From contig CP154955.1 of assembly GCA_039621445.1 (NCBI GenBank), positions 46,957,540 to 47,021,539 of the forward strand: a DNA stretch of 64,000 bases, in the 5' to 3' direction. Positions 44,001 to 55,005 of the stretch are shown here, one piece after another. Each line of letters opens with the position of its first letter. The stretch's first letter is position 1. A program made the translations under genes and the position numbers. The notes below the pieces were generated by a model that saw nothing but the letters and a program-made list of their open reading frames with translations, made no database searches and had not been told where the DNA came from. Source of the DNA: Euglena gracilis (Eukaryota > Euglenida > Euglenophyceae > Euglenales).

Positions 44001-44496
44001 GTCAATTTCCTTGTGTCTGCTTGTTTATGGAGCAGCAAGAGGTGAACGAATTTGCCGAGCCAACATGTGTGAGTCATCAGCTCGTCTGAGTCAAGCTGGG
44101 GCCCAATGAATGGGGGGGGGTACATTTGCGCCCTGGGCCGTCAGATGGGATTGGTTGACCGGCCCAGTTCGGTATCATGACGTCCCTTGGCGTGTTGAAT
44201 GGACTGTTGCCCCCCCATCTTTCTACATACGGGACCATCTTGGGGATGGCATCAACCAGGGCGGTCCCTCGTGGCAGCCCCCCAAGCAAGGATTTGAATG
44301 AGTGTTAATTTTAAGCAGGTGGAGGGTCTAAACCACCCCTTCCCCCCTTGAGAATTGATTTCTGGTTCTGGTTCTGGGGTCCAGGACTCCCCAGAACCAA
44401 ATATTGTCACTATTTATCCAGCGCTTTGCGCCGGAGAAAATAATTGGTGTGTGTTGGTGTATGTTTGGGCCGATTTCTTGGCCAAACTGGCCATTC

Positions 44497-44756
44497 CCCA
44501 GGGCGGTCCGTAAGGGACGGGATTTTTCTGTTTTTTTTTTAGTTAAGGACTGCCCCCTTAAGGACCGCCCCCCCCCCAATACACACAGAAAGGCCCCTAC
44601 ACCACCAGTGTTTTTTCAAGACCTGCCAAGTGCAACGTCCGATCACAGATTGCCACGTAATTTGCCCTTTGGAGCCCCATATTTTCCTCCATACACACAC
44701 ATATATATGTATATATAAACATCTCTTTATTTTTTATGTCTTTCTTTAAAGGGATG
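44497..44756. repeat. CAGGGCGGTCC repeat, copy 2
   Basis: Counterpart of 21897-22140. Same order: CAGGGCGGTCCGTAAGGGAC, 'aaggcccctacaccacc', 'tgccacgtaatttgcccttt', T-rich tract. Inherited through the duplication. Confidence 0.65.
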
Positions 44757-44940
44757 TGTGCAACCAGCAAGCTACCGAGTGGAGGAAGGAAAAGGAGCGG
44801 AAGCAAGCCCTTCGGAAGCCGCCGCTCACAATTACGTTCAATCCGTCACCGGATTCGGACGACGATTGCGAGCGGCGCACTGGAAAAAAATTCGTTTTTC
44901 CGATTTGTCATTTTATCAAAGGCGGGAATCCTACACCCCT
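44757..44940 (+). other. Shared block F, copy 2 (possible exon)
   Basis: Reads DVCNQQATEWRKEKERKQAL, then RKPPLTITFNPSPDSDDDCE and RRTGKKFVFP. The acidic run after the basic run makes this frame more plausible than copy 1, which lacks 10 bp. Not recognisable as an EamA segment. Confidence 0.35.
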
Positions 44941-46543
44941 GGTCACAAATAGGGGGCACTTCCCATTGCGGACTGGACGGAGAGTGACGCCTGCATTTTT
45001 AAGAAGGGCGGGAAACCTGTGGGCATCTGGAGCCAAATTTTTGCTGTCCCCACCTCTGGGGGGGATGCCGGGGTGTGACAGGTGAAGAAAGGCACCCACC
45101 TACCCTCCTAATTTTTGTCGTTCCAGCAGTCTGGAACTTAGGTGTCCTAACTCGCATTTAAGGTTTTCAATACTGCATATGTGCGAAATTTTGCGCTCTT
45201 TTTGAAGCCCCACTTTGGGACCCTTCTGTCCGGAGCAGTGCTATAGGGAACTAACCAGGTGCACAGGTTTGGGGGGGTTTGAGGGCGAACGCAGGATTTT
45301 CCCCCTGCTTCAGGTGAGCAGCTCCAGCCAAAGCTGGATACGGAAGAGTTATGTGCACAACGGATTTGGCCATTGCGCACATGTGCTCTGGTGCACACTG
45401 CGCATATGTGGTGCAAGACCATATAACCTTAATTTTTCTGAAGGCGCAGAGAAAAGATGTTACCCTTACACCATGTGTCCCCCCAAATTCTCCATTTGCA
45501 AATCACACAAAACCCAACATGGACGCTCATTTTGGGCAGCTGTGTTCGGGCCGCTTCTTGAGAGGAGCCATTCCTTTGAAAGGGCGTGGGCCAAGGCTTA
45601 GGATTTTTGATTAAGGGGGAGGGGAGGGGTCTCACACATGAGTGCATATCAGCATGTGTATTGCATGCACATGTATTGGATGCACTGCAATCTGATTCAT
45701 TGTGGCATTTGGACATCTCAAAGGTTGAATGACATTTAATCTGTCTTTCTTTTGTATTTGAACCTTTTTTTTTGGATGGTTGAACCAGTCAGTACAAGCA
45801 CTTTTGCAACTACAGATACCTTGGACAACTGGGGATAGCAACGGAAAACTCCAGATAAAACTCCAGAGGCGTTTGCCCTCCAACTGCGGATAAGCACCGT
45901 AAACAGCCTATTCTGATGCATCAATGAAAAATAACGTTTTGTGTCAGCTCCTGCTTCAGCATGTGCCCATTTATTCATTTCTCAAATGCTATCAGAAGCA
46001 GAAACCGTGGGCACGCATCCCCATGTTATGACTGTTCAAATTTTTGGTCAATTCCAGCATCAAACACCTCGAAACAGGAGGGACGGGAAAGTTTTTTCCC
46101 CTTGAGAACCCCCCCCCCAAAGGGCCGGCCAAGGGCTGGACTGGGGCTGAACAGGGTCGAAAATCAAAAAATCGAAAAACACATTTTTGACGTTTTGGGT
46201 GGATCGGCGATGATCCAAGGATGAGAGGAATCAATTCTTTCCCCAATGTTGACCTGTTCTTGCCAAAAAGACGCCAAATTTCCTTGCCCATTTTTCCTGT
46301 GGATTTTGCATTGAGTGTGCTGGGACAGCCAAGTTTTTTATTTTATTTCCTTAAGGACCGCCCTGCCATCCCCCCCCCCCAAAGTGCGCAAAAACAGGTT
46401 TCTTTTTAACACCCAAAATTTTTTCTGTCATTTTGTGCCGGAGGATATTTGACACAGGGGCCCGGCACCCCCCCCCCCTTCTGAATACTGAATACCCTGC
46501 CCCCAAGGGGACGATACAAACCAAACAACAGCCCAGGGCTAAG

Positions 46544-46589
46544 CCCCATCGTGGTGTCCATCATGCTGACGTTGCAGCCTTTCTTGGCT
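46544..46589 (+). pseudogene. Exon block G, copy 2, first part
   Basis: After GGCTAAG it reads PIVVSIMLTLQPFLA, matching copy 1 through helix 9. Homology stops at TTGGC, followed by TGTCCC. Confidence 0.55.
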
Positions 46590-46779
46590 GTCCCATCGCT
46601 TGAGATATGTTGGGGGGTGCTTTGGGAATGCGCCTGAGGATTGCATTATTTTTCTGAATGCCGGTGTGGTGCTGCAGATTTCTTACCAGCCTGGTAGTGC
46701 TTGCGTGACCAGAATGGTGAGGAACACACGGAGCAGGCAGGCAGGCACACAGGCATGAGCACAGCACGTCTAGCTCGTG

Positions 46780-46894
46780 TGCGGGCACACACACATACAC
46801 ACACACACACACGCGCGCGCGCGCGCGTGCGCACATACACACACACACACACATGCACGCACGCGCGCGCACACACACACACAAACGCGCGCGC

Positions 46895-46988
<94 letters not shown>

Positions 46989-47050
46989 CACACACACACA
47001 CACACACATACACACCCACACCACACACACACACACACACACACACTACA
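46780..47050. repeat. (CA)n and (CG)n microsatellite
   Basis: CA units with CGCG blocks, within the segment that splits exon G of copy 2. Confidence 0.97.
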
Positions 47051-47267
47051 TTCATTACACTACACTACACTACACACACATTGCAGCACAGCACGCAGCA
47101 CCGCGCATTGGGTTGTTTTTGCTCAACGTTTTTACCCAAGCACAGTTTCCTCTCAAATTGAGTTTATTAGGTCCTGCACCAAGCAAACACCCTGGTTCAA
47201 CGACCCCCCCCCCCAGTTCGCTCCTCAACCTTTTTCCACATACAGCTCAGTTGGGCCGGGGGATGGG

Positions 47268-47412
47268 GTGCCGTTTTCTCACCCGGCCAGGCGGAGCAAC
47301 ACAGGAGCGTTAGTGCAAGACCCTGGCCACTCACCACACAGCAAACTGGGCCGGAAGCGAAGTCAGCGCCGGCCATCAACCGACAAGAAGCCTTAGTGCA
47401 ACCAAGGGGGGG
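47268..47412 (+). mobile_element. SINE-like repeat S
   Basis: 'ggcggagcaacacaggagc', 'ccactcaccacacagcaaac', 'gaagcgaagtcagcgccgg', tail 'agaagccttagtgcaacc' and a G run. It ends 17 bases before the second half of exon G. Confidence 0.75.
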
Positions 47413-47428
47413 GGGTCGTTTTCCCCAG

Positions 47429-47596
47429 CGGAGCGGAAGCGGTGGGGCTGGCCCGGCCACCGCCATCCAGGTGCTGGTGCTGCGGGCCGGGGCGTGGCCC
47501 CCGCCCCTCAGCCTCCTCGGCAACCTGGTGCTGGTCGCCGGGTCGTTCATGGTGTGCTGGGCGTCGGCCAGGGCTGGGGAATGGGGGCGGGCCACG
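47429..47596 (+). CDS. Exon block G, copy 2, second part
   Basis: After CCCCAG, within one frame: TAIQVLVLRAGAWPPPLSLL, then GNLVLVAGSFMVCWASARAG, and a GT at 47597. Helix 10 of the carrier, nearly identical to copy 1. Homology begins at GGCCACCGCCATCCAG, about 25 bases after the AG, so a proper join with the first part is not obvious. Confidence 0.55.
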
Positions 47597-47699
47597 GTGT
47601 TGTCCGCCCCCGTGGGGTTGGACAGCGCCTCTCTCGAATTCACGTGTTGTGTACCTTTGGCACGTCACGAACAGGCAACATCGAACGTTCTGATATACA

Positions 47700-47727
47700 G
47701 TATATATGTATACTGTGTATGTATGTA

Positions 47728-47761
<34 letters not shown>

Positions 47762-47770
47762 CTGTATGTA
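47700..47770. repeat. (TA)n microsatellite
   Basis: TATA-rich run with GTAT units. Confidence 0.9.
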
Positions 47771-48384
47771 TATTTGTGTTACAATATGTCTTTTTAACCC
47801 TTTATCCCAGGTGTGCTTTTGGGTGTCGGCACAAGCTCATTTCATCAATTGGTTTGCCCATTGACTGACCTGGGCCAAACTTCTAGCCAGGGGTGTCCTA
47901 TTTTTTGGACCCTGCCCTTTGAGTTACCATTGCCATTTTTCCAGAATACAGTGCTGCAAGCAAGTGGTGTGGAACCCGTGGTGGTGCGGAAGCATCCCCA
48001 TGGGCAGCATTCAATGGAGCTGAGACAGGGAACGGTCGTAACCTGACTCAAATACAAAACCAAGTTTTGATGAACCTAAATGGAATGTTCTTCATTTCAT
48101 TCTGGACCCAAAAACCCTGGTTTATGTGGATGTTTATATGTGCACTGGTACCAAAGATTTTGGAGGGAAGCAATTGAAACATGGACTTAAAAATTGCCCG
48201 CTTGAGACGGCTCATGCGGTGCCACACACGGTCCACGGTGCAGAACACGCGGCATGTGGTGTGGAAGCCCTTGAAGCAGCACTCGCTCCGCCAGGGGGGG
48301 GGGGCACTGAATTCTGTTTGGACCCTTGTAAAGGGCCAGCCCGCTATTTTGTGGCGGTTTGTGAGAATATGTCCCCGCCTGTCC

Positions 48385-48810
48385 AGTGACCAGGCTTGTC
48401 CAACGACCCCCCCCCCCCGGTCAAAAGCGATCTTTTCGGAAATTTGTCAAAGTTGGCCACAATTTGACCAAGCCACTTTTTGTCACCTTTGGCCACTTTT
48501 GGTCAGTTTTTGTCCACTGTTGGCCAATTTTTCCCACTGTTGACCATTTTTATGGCCATTTTTGGTTATTGCGGTTCACTCCCAGCAAAAAAAAATTGGC
48601 CAAAAGTGGCCAAAAATGACAAAAATGTGGCCAAAAACAGCCAAAAATGTTCATTCCTCCCATGTGTGGTCATTATTTCATCGACCTGGGGTCCACCCCC
48701 CTTTTCTAACGACCACCCCTCCCCCTGGTCGGAGACGAACATTGGCTGTTTTAGAGACCACCCCCAGTCGGAGACGAACATCAGTGGTCGTAGGACAAGG
48801 GGGGGGGGAA
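48385..48810. mobile_element. Family F inverted-repeat element
   Basis: CTTGTCCAACGACC at the left and GGTCGTAGGACAAG at the right (one mismatch). Next to both ends are C runs. The interior is built of TGGCCA-AAA-like phrases that are largely self-complementary (48445-48660). Target duplication not found. Confidence 0.55.
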
Positions 48811-48897
48811 TAATATAATAATAGGAGGCCAAAAACCCTGGTCCTCCAGTCACAGCCAAAGGGGGTCCCTGGGGACAAAAAAGGCGAGAGCCGGGGC

Positions 48898-49865
48898 ATG
48901 CACCAAGAGCCCAACAAGCTCCTGGAGGCAGCCAGCCCCACCAGAAATGGCACCAACCTGTTCAGCAAAACAAAGCAAACAGTGCCAAAGGCTGGACCAC
49001 AGTCCGAGGCACCGGAAAATCAACTTCTACACACACTCCCAACCACCCGCCTCGCACGCGGTCGCGTCGTGACAGCGCAAGCTTGATTTTGCCACCGCAG
49101 TTTGGAGGTAACCACACCAAAAGTGTACACACTCACACCAACACCAACACCCCCAGCAATGGCAAGGTGTGCTGGTTTGGACAGCGGTGTCCATACCCAT
49201 ACTGTCCGTACCAGCACCCAGCCAACTGGTGGGGGTACACCCAAAAAGTGCAGCCCACAGAGGGGGGCTCCCCATGGGGAGGGCGGGGCAGACCGATGGG
49301 GGAACAATTCATGTGCAAGTATGGGATGGGATGCTGGTGGAGGACCACCTCATGCCCGTATGCCCATCCCATTGAGAACAGCAACGGGAGACAGCAACAC
49401 AACGACTGGGAACCACACCAAGAGCAAAGAGCCCAGGGTGGGTCCAAAGGGTCGGGGAAGCAGCAGCAACAGCAGCAGCCCAGCAAGCAGCAGCGGAAAG
49501 CATTTCCTTCCCGGGGGGACCCGGCGGGCTGTGGTGGTAAAAAGGGCCCACTGCAGGTGACACCGGTACCCGCCGGCACGCAGTGGAGGAGTAGGCCCCT
49601 TACCACCCCGAGCACCTCTTGGGAACGAAATCGAGCAGCCACAGAAGCAGCAGCAGCAGCAGCCAGAAAGGGGAGCCGAAAACCCAAGGGGGAGGGGAAG
49701 GGCAAGGAAAACACAAAACGGAAGTTTGAAGCCCCAGTGAATATGGGGTCGGACAATTATTGGGAGTTGCTCCGAAGAAAGGGCCAGAAGCGGAATGCAG
49801 CGCCAGGCCTTAAACCAGACAGAAGCCAAAGTGCATCTAAGGGGGGGGGAATAATAGTTAAATAA
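48898..49865 (+). CDS. Retroelement-like ORF with two Nab2-type CCCH fingers
   Basis: The open frame from 49083 encodes about 260 residues. Finger 1 is C30-x5-C36-x4-C41-x3-H45 (CWFGQRCPYPYCPYQH); finger 2 is C78-x5-C84-x6-C91-x3-H95. A glutamine-rich stretch, alanine runs and basic KGEGKGKENTKRK follow, which suits an RNA-binding gag/ORF1 product. A second frame at 48898-49086 (starting MHQEPNKLLEAASPTRNGTN) overlaps in another phase and may be its N-terminal part after a frameshift. Just before the stop the DNA matches the SINE-like tail ('agacagaagcc..agtgca..taaggggg'). No reverse transcriptase follows, so it is a 5'-truncated, partial or non-coding-partner copy. A host Nab2-like gene is the alternative. 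Confidence 0.55.
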
Positions 49866-50118
49866 TGGTTTGAGGTAAGGGGAGGTAAATAATGGATAAA
49901 TATAAAATCAGATAAGATCAGATAAGTATGTTTTGCATTGGAGAAATATAATGGATAAATAAATACAATATAATATTATGTATATCAGAGATAAATAACA
50001 TTGATGAATAACATGTATGTATATTAGATATATTCACAAATGTATATTAAACAGCCAGATGTGGACGGATCGACGTGGGGTGATGGCAACAAAAGCAACT
50101 CTTGTCTGAACTCCTCAG

Positions 50119-50205
50119 CTCTTTTACTGCGTTACCACACAGTGCAGGACGAGATCGAGATGGATAGCGAAGATGAGGGCCAAGCCTCCGTTTTTGGCCG
50201 TCGTT
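50119..50205 (+). pseudogene. Exon block T1, copy 2
   Basis: After CTCCTCAG: LLLRYHTVQDEIEMDSEDEG then QASV. The corresponding donor CAG|GT of copy 1 is missing (GTTTTTGG instead), and a stop occurs further on. 27 kb from copy 1, lengthened by the CCCH element. Confidence 0.4.
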
Positions 50206-50375
50206 GTTTTTTTTATTCAAATGCAGATGCTAGCAGCCTTGTTTTGCATTTTTCCACCATGGAGAGAGTGTGTGTTGCAGTCTCCTGAAAAGTCAACTGT
50301 GGTTTTTCCAGTCGGGGAAGGCACCTAACAGAAGAATAATTCAAAAAAAACATTGTTGTAGAAGGTATTATTTAT

Positions 50376-50869
50376 TTAACCCCCCCAAATGTAAGAAACC
50401 CCTCGCTATAAGAAACCCCCAAATATAAGAAACCCTTTGGCCGATTTTCAGCCGACACCCAAATATAAGAAACCCCCGAATATAAGAAACCCCTGGGCTG
50501 TTGGACGCTACTCCATACGTAAGAAACGCCTCATCCCTTGCGAATCTTTCTTTCACCGACATCACTCCCAGATTCAGAAATAACACTCTACCATTTTCTT
50601 CTGGACTGATGGAATGATCCGATTCAGCATAAACACACTCCAGGGCCTCAGAAGCCATCAGACATGAAGAAAATCCTACACGCCGCGGTCACATGTAATT
50701 AATTACATGACGGAACCGAAGGAAGAAAAAGTTCCATTTATAAGAAACCCTTGGGACCTGCCTTCGACACCCAAATATAATAAACCCCCAAATATAAGAA
50801 ACCCTTTGGGCCAGTCGGCCGACACCCAAATATAAGAAACGGGTTTTTTATATTTGGGGGGGGGGTTAA
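50376..50869. mobile_element. Inverted-repeat element with AAATATAAGAAACCC array
   Basis: TTAACCCCCCCAAAT at the left faces ATTTGGGGGGGGGGTTAA at the right. The unit AAATATAAGAAACCC is repeated at both sides (50390-50495, 50745-50840) with a unique middle. TTAA at both outer ends could be a target duplication. Confidence 0.65.
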
Positions 50870-51074
50870 TTAAATATTACAGCAAATATAAACTGGAGTT
50901 TTGCCCTCTAGAAGCATCTTTGCTCGATAAATGGATAATTTTTCACTTAGGCGCGGTGGCAGTTTTTGAATTTAAGAAGAAGCCCACAAGTATGGAGGGG
51001 GATTCAACTCTGACATTCAGCAGGTGTTGTCCACCACCTCTGCCGCTTTTGGCGCCGGGAAGACAGCCCCATCC

Positions 51075-51175
51075 CCATGCTTCACTGGGAAGGAATTTCC
51101 GAGTGATGTGACGCAGGCTTGGAGGGGACGAGGAGCCACCCCGAGAGGGCGGCTGAGCTCGGGAGTTCCCCGTGG
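51075..51175 (+). pseudogene. Block T2, copy 2, frameshifted
   Basis: FTGKEFPSDVT is in one frame and GLEGTRSHPERAAELG in another; both match consecutive parts of copy 1 (FTGEYLSPAQD, GLEGTRIPRERAAELG). The shift lies near GACGCAGGCTT (51111-51120). Confidence 0.4.
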
Positions 51176-51179
51176 ACCT

Positions 51180-52720
51180 GCTAAGTGCCTGCCTCCTCTG
51201 ATGACGACCCCCCCCCCAACTGCGCCTCTTTGCTTCTCTGTGCCTGGTTTCATCTTGCCCAGGCCAGTTCCAGTCATGGGCCCTCCCCCCCTCCGCCCTC
51301 TCTTGAGTGCCTCCTGACTCCTGAGTGCATTAGACTGAGTTGTTTTCCTTGGAAGACACACAGTGTCGTTGACGCCCCATGTGAACGGAAGAAGTGTGCG
51401 ACGTTCACACACGGTTTCATTCACCCCCCCCCCTTTGTCAGTGACAGTTCCTGAAACATTGGTGTGTCTTGGACCGGGGGAGGCATGCCTTTTTCTCACG
51501 AGTGGCACAAATCTGACGAGAATGAAAGAGTTCAAACTGTGCTCCTGCTTTAACATAAAAATAACTGAAAAAATATGCGACGGACAAATGTCACCAAAAT
51601 ATTTCAAGCGCTGTTGATCATTTTGTGCATTGTGTCGGGGGGGGGGTGCAATGTGGAACAGTACTCACTCGCCCCACTGATGGTTTGCCCAATGCCAAGA
51701 GGAACGGCACTGGCAAGTCACTTGGTTGGGGGGATGCGATACCATTTTTTTCATACAGCACATCAGTGTGCATGTGTGTGTGTTTTAAAGGACAGAAAAG
51801 TAGGAGAACTAATGTCTCAGTAGGAGAACTAACGTCAAAGGTCTCATGTTTTTGCAGCAGACAAGTCATTAGCAATCAGTGGCAAAGGAAGTTGCTGCCA
51901 GATTCTGACTCCAACCACGCATCGTGATAGAGGATCTTCACAGCAGGGGTCCAAAATGCAGACATCATAAATCCGCATAATCCTGCATTATCCTGCATAA
52001 TTTGCATTTTTTTGTGAAATTAAACACAACAGATTTTGAAGCCTTCATAGAAAACACTTATGTGGCATTGTTGCCTTCTGCTTCAGTAAGCATTTTGTAT
52101 CATTTTCGGATCTTTTTTTCCGTTCATTTTTTTGGATAAACCATGTTGAGCATCCTGCATATTTGGACCACGTGATTCAACATAATCCTACGCAATCTTG
52201 CACAGTTGGCATTTTGGGGGGATACAAGGCCGAGAAAAAAAATCCTTGATGTGGCTATTTTTCTATTGTAAGAAACTTGTTGGAGCATACTTTCCCACTT
52301 CCCCCCCCCAAGCAGTCATGGTTTTGCATCACCCAATAATTCTTTTTTCATGTTCGGTAATTTATTTCTTGCAGTGCCTGCTCCTCAAGCATCAACAGAT
52401 ATGCTATCATTTATGGAAAAACTTCTGGTCTGTCCATTTTTTGTTTTGTTTCATTTTGTGGGCCTTTTTGTGTTAATTTGGACTAATTTCATTCCTGTTG
52501 AATCATTTTGGATCATCCTTGGCCAGCTTGGGCGGTTTCCCCCCAAAACAGAACGGGAATCGGCCAAACAACCAGGGTAGGGGGGGGGGTCGACCCCACA
52601 CCACCTCTTCCCGTTGTTCTGGTGGCACCAATTTTTGAACCCTAAATTTTCTTCCCGTCGCCTTCGGCACCGGGTGTTTTGTTGACCCATTTTGGGACCC
52701 ATATAGGAGGTCCCCCCGAA
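51180..52720. other. No supported gene
   Basis: After the end of copy 2 homology the DNA is unstructured with a few C runs. A short candidate at 52375-52430 (after TTGCAG, reading PAPQASTDMLSFMEKLL before GT) has acceptor and donor but no homologue. Confidence 0.3.
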
Positions 52721-52724
52721 ATCC

Positions 52725-53065
52725 CCCCAAAACCCCATTTTTTCACACCTTCCAAAATTTCAACATTTTCTCAAAATTTTGAGTTTGAGAGGTTTTGAAG
52801 CAAAAAAATGCCATTGAAAATCCAAAAAATTTCCAAGAGAAAAAAATTCAGTAAAATTTGATTGTGCCAAAATTTGGTCCAATTTTTTGAGTTTCGTTTT
52901 TTTCACCCCCCTCCTAGAAACTGCCAATTTTTAAACCTGAAATTTTTGAATTTTTTTGTGAAAAAATGAGGTTTTCCATCAAAAAATCATGTATTTTGGG
53001 TTGAATTTTTCAAAAAAATTCAAAAATTTTCCCCGGCCAAAATCCCCGTTTTCCCAAACTTGGTG
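52725..53065 (+). repeat. Repeat K
   Basis: About 200-300 bp match 4080-4370 inside the nested element at 3502-5257 ('ttctcaaaattttga', 'gaagcaaaaaaatgccattg', 'gtgccaaaatttggtcca'). Suggests a solo fragment of that element family. Confidence 0.6.
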
Positions 53066-53529
53066 AAAATGCTGTGCTGGGTGGGGGGGGGTTGACCCCC
53101 CCCAACCAGGCCTTCCCGTTCCTGTTTGGGGGTATTTTTGTTCCAGTTTTTTTTTCAAGGGTTTCCGACCTTGCCTGAATGCCAGCTGATTTTATCAAGG
53201 TCTTCCAGCCACGTTGTCCACTTTTGCAACATTTACTCTCTTTTAAAAAACATAATCTTAATAACAAAATCAATTTCGATTGAAATTTGACCTTATCAAT
53301 GTTCCCTCCTTGTCATATATTCGAAGCTCCAGACCCCAGAGAAGCAAACATATCCATCAATTGTGCTTTTCATTGGCATTGGCATTCGAGTGAAAGGACG
53401 GCCTGGCCCGCCAAATGGCTGTTTCCAGAATGCTACACAGCCCCCCTTCCCCCCACCTGCTGATGAGAACTCTCGAAACGCCCGACGGCCATTCTGCTCC
53501 TGTTCCGATTTTCACGCTTGCTTCCTGCT

Positions 53530-53880
53530 GGGGATCCCGCACATTCAATTGTTTGATCACTACTGACCGACCCCAGGGGTGAGTGACTGGTTTTTTGGAG
53601 TGGTTGATTGTTTTTTTTTCCCAGAGTCGCTGACTGGTTTTTAGGCCCAAACCCCCTCCCTCCCCCAGGGGGATCTGGAAAAAAATTAAAACTACCTGGA
53701 ACCTCAGGTGCCGGAAGATTTTTTTCCGGTCCCCCCCCCCCACATTGTGGTCAATTTTCCCTTTGATTCCAGGGGAGTGACTGGTTTTGCAAAATACTGG
53801 TGACTGACTGACTGGTTTTTCATAAAAAAAGTGACTGACTGGTTTTTGAAAACTGGAAGTGTCCCCCCCCCCTCTGTGTC
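53530..53880. mobile_element. Degenerate family B element
   Basis: CAATTGTTTGATCACTACTG followed by ACCGACCCC, several 'gactgactggttttt' units and C runs. Right end decayed. Confidence 0.5.
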
Positions 53881-53899
53881 GCATTCGCTGCCAGTGTTG

Positions 53900-54708
53900 A
53901 AGGAGTGCGCCGTAAAATCTTTGTTACCACCAGAAAGTGCTATTACCAGAAAGTGGATTATTACAATGTGGCCGAGAGTTTTCTGCGCAGCAAAGAAATT
54001 TATTTGCACCGCGACTGCCACGGCGGTGAAGTTTTGCTTGTACTGCAACTGTGGCGTTTTCTGTTTTTTTTTTAAGCACTGCGGCGCAAGTACGGGGCCC
54101 ACCCCAAAACCAAACTGCGGGTGCGCGTACGGCGGACCAGCCTCCAGCGGCACCTGCTTCGTTTTTTTGTTGATTTTCTTCCGAAGTGGCATTCAAAGTG
54201 GGGGTGCGCTTGGCGTGGACCGACGCCCCCGTGACCGCATGCTTTCATTTGGACGCTGCGCTTGGAAGGCGACGCCGACTGTCGGCTCTTTTCGCCAATA
54301 GTTTTCCAAGAATGATTATTCTGGCCACAATTATGTTGCTCCCCCCGCCTCTCCAACAGCGATAGCCCCGAGGACTGAGTCGACCAGACATGAGGCCGTC
54401 CAAGGCGCTGGTCAAGGCCAGGCCAGCCCCGCCTAAGGCGAAGGCGGTGGGGCAGGACGACGACTGGGGGGACCCGGAGGTGTGCAGTGCGATCCGTCGA
54501 ACCGTCCGGGGTGGTGCGGGACGAGAAAGGCAAACAAGGGGTATGCTTTTGGGACTGTGGCACGTGTGGCGGGGCAAACCGCCATAGGGGCTGGTGGAAA
54601 ACTGCGAAACTCCTCAGCGCGCATTGTCATATTTCAACCCTCCCAGTTGGACAGTTAAAGCAATTTTTCGCCCTGGGCAGGCCAACAAACTTAATCCTGG
54701 GAATCTGA
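53900..54708 (+). pseudogene. Broken ORF with a half RanBP2-like zinc finger
   Basis: A frame near 53896-54060 contains KIFVTTRKCYYQKVDYYNVA and then stops; another at 54390 reads RPSKALVKARPAPPKAKAVG followed by an acidic DDDWGD; a third at 54490-54708 contains KQGVCFWDCGTCGGANRHRG, which fits W-x-C-x2-C-x3-N of RanBP2 fingers, but the second cysteine pair is absent. The order suggests one decayed protein with frameshifts, perhaps an element ORF1. Low confidence in identity. Confidence 0.3.
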
Positions 54709-55005
54709 TGAGAATTTCGGCCGAAAAAAAAAACTCTTTACAAGAAGGTTCCATTTTCCGATGCCATCTCTAATTCCAACCTATTACAATGGCGTAATTT
54801 GACCGTTTTTGGAGATGGTACATTTGTGGTTTTTCCCCAAAAAAACTTCTGGGGATTCTTATTTCGGAGGGGTGTTTTTTGGATATTTTACTGACAATCC
54901 AAGGGGTAGCCCCCCCTCGAAAAGACCATCTTTGGGGGGTTTCAGCAACCAAAAAGTTGATCCAGGCTCTTATTAGAGGCTCTTATTGGGGGGGGGTCCC
55001 ATCAG

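Larger units (their letters stand above)
30724..51175 (+). other. Gene region, copy 2: EamA/DMT-like transporter (exons scattered)
   Basis: Same order and strand as copy 1. Differences: blocks X1, B and G are interrupted, E has a stop, T1 lacks its donor, T2 is frameshifted, and a CCCH retroelement-like ORF sits between G and T1. Introns contain several hAT-like MITEs, a 0.9-kb GTAT array and SINE-like repeats, none at the positions of copy 1 insertions. Pseudogene status is likely but not proven. Confidence 0.4.

Noticed and set aside
46354-46370. CTTAAGGACCGCCCTG as the right end of a MITE (also at 4415)
   Set aside because: No matching left end with a duplicated flank could be found nearby.
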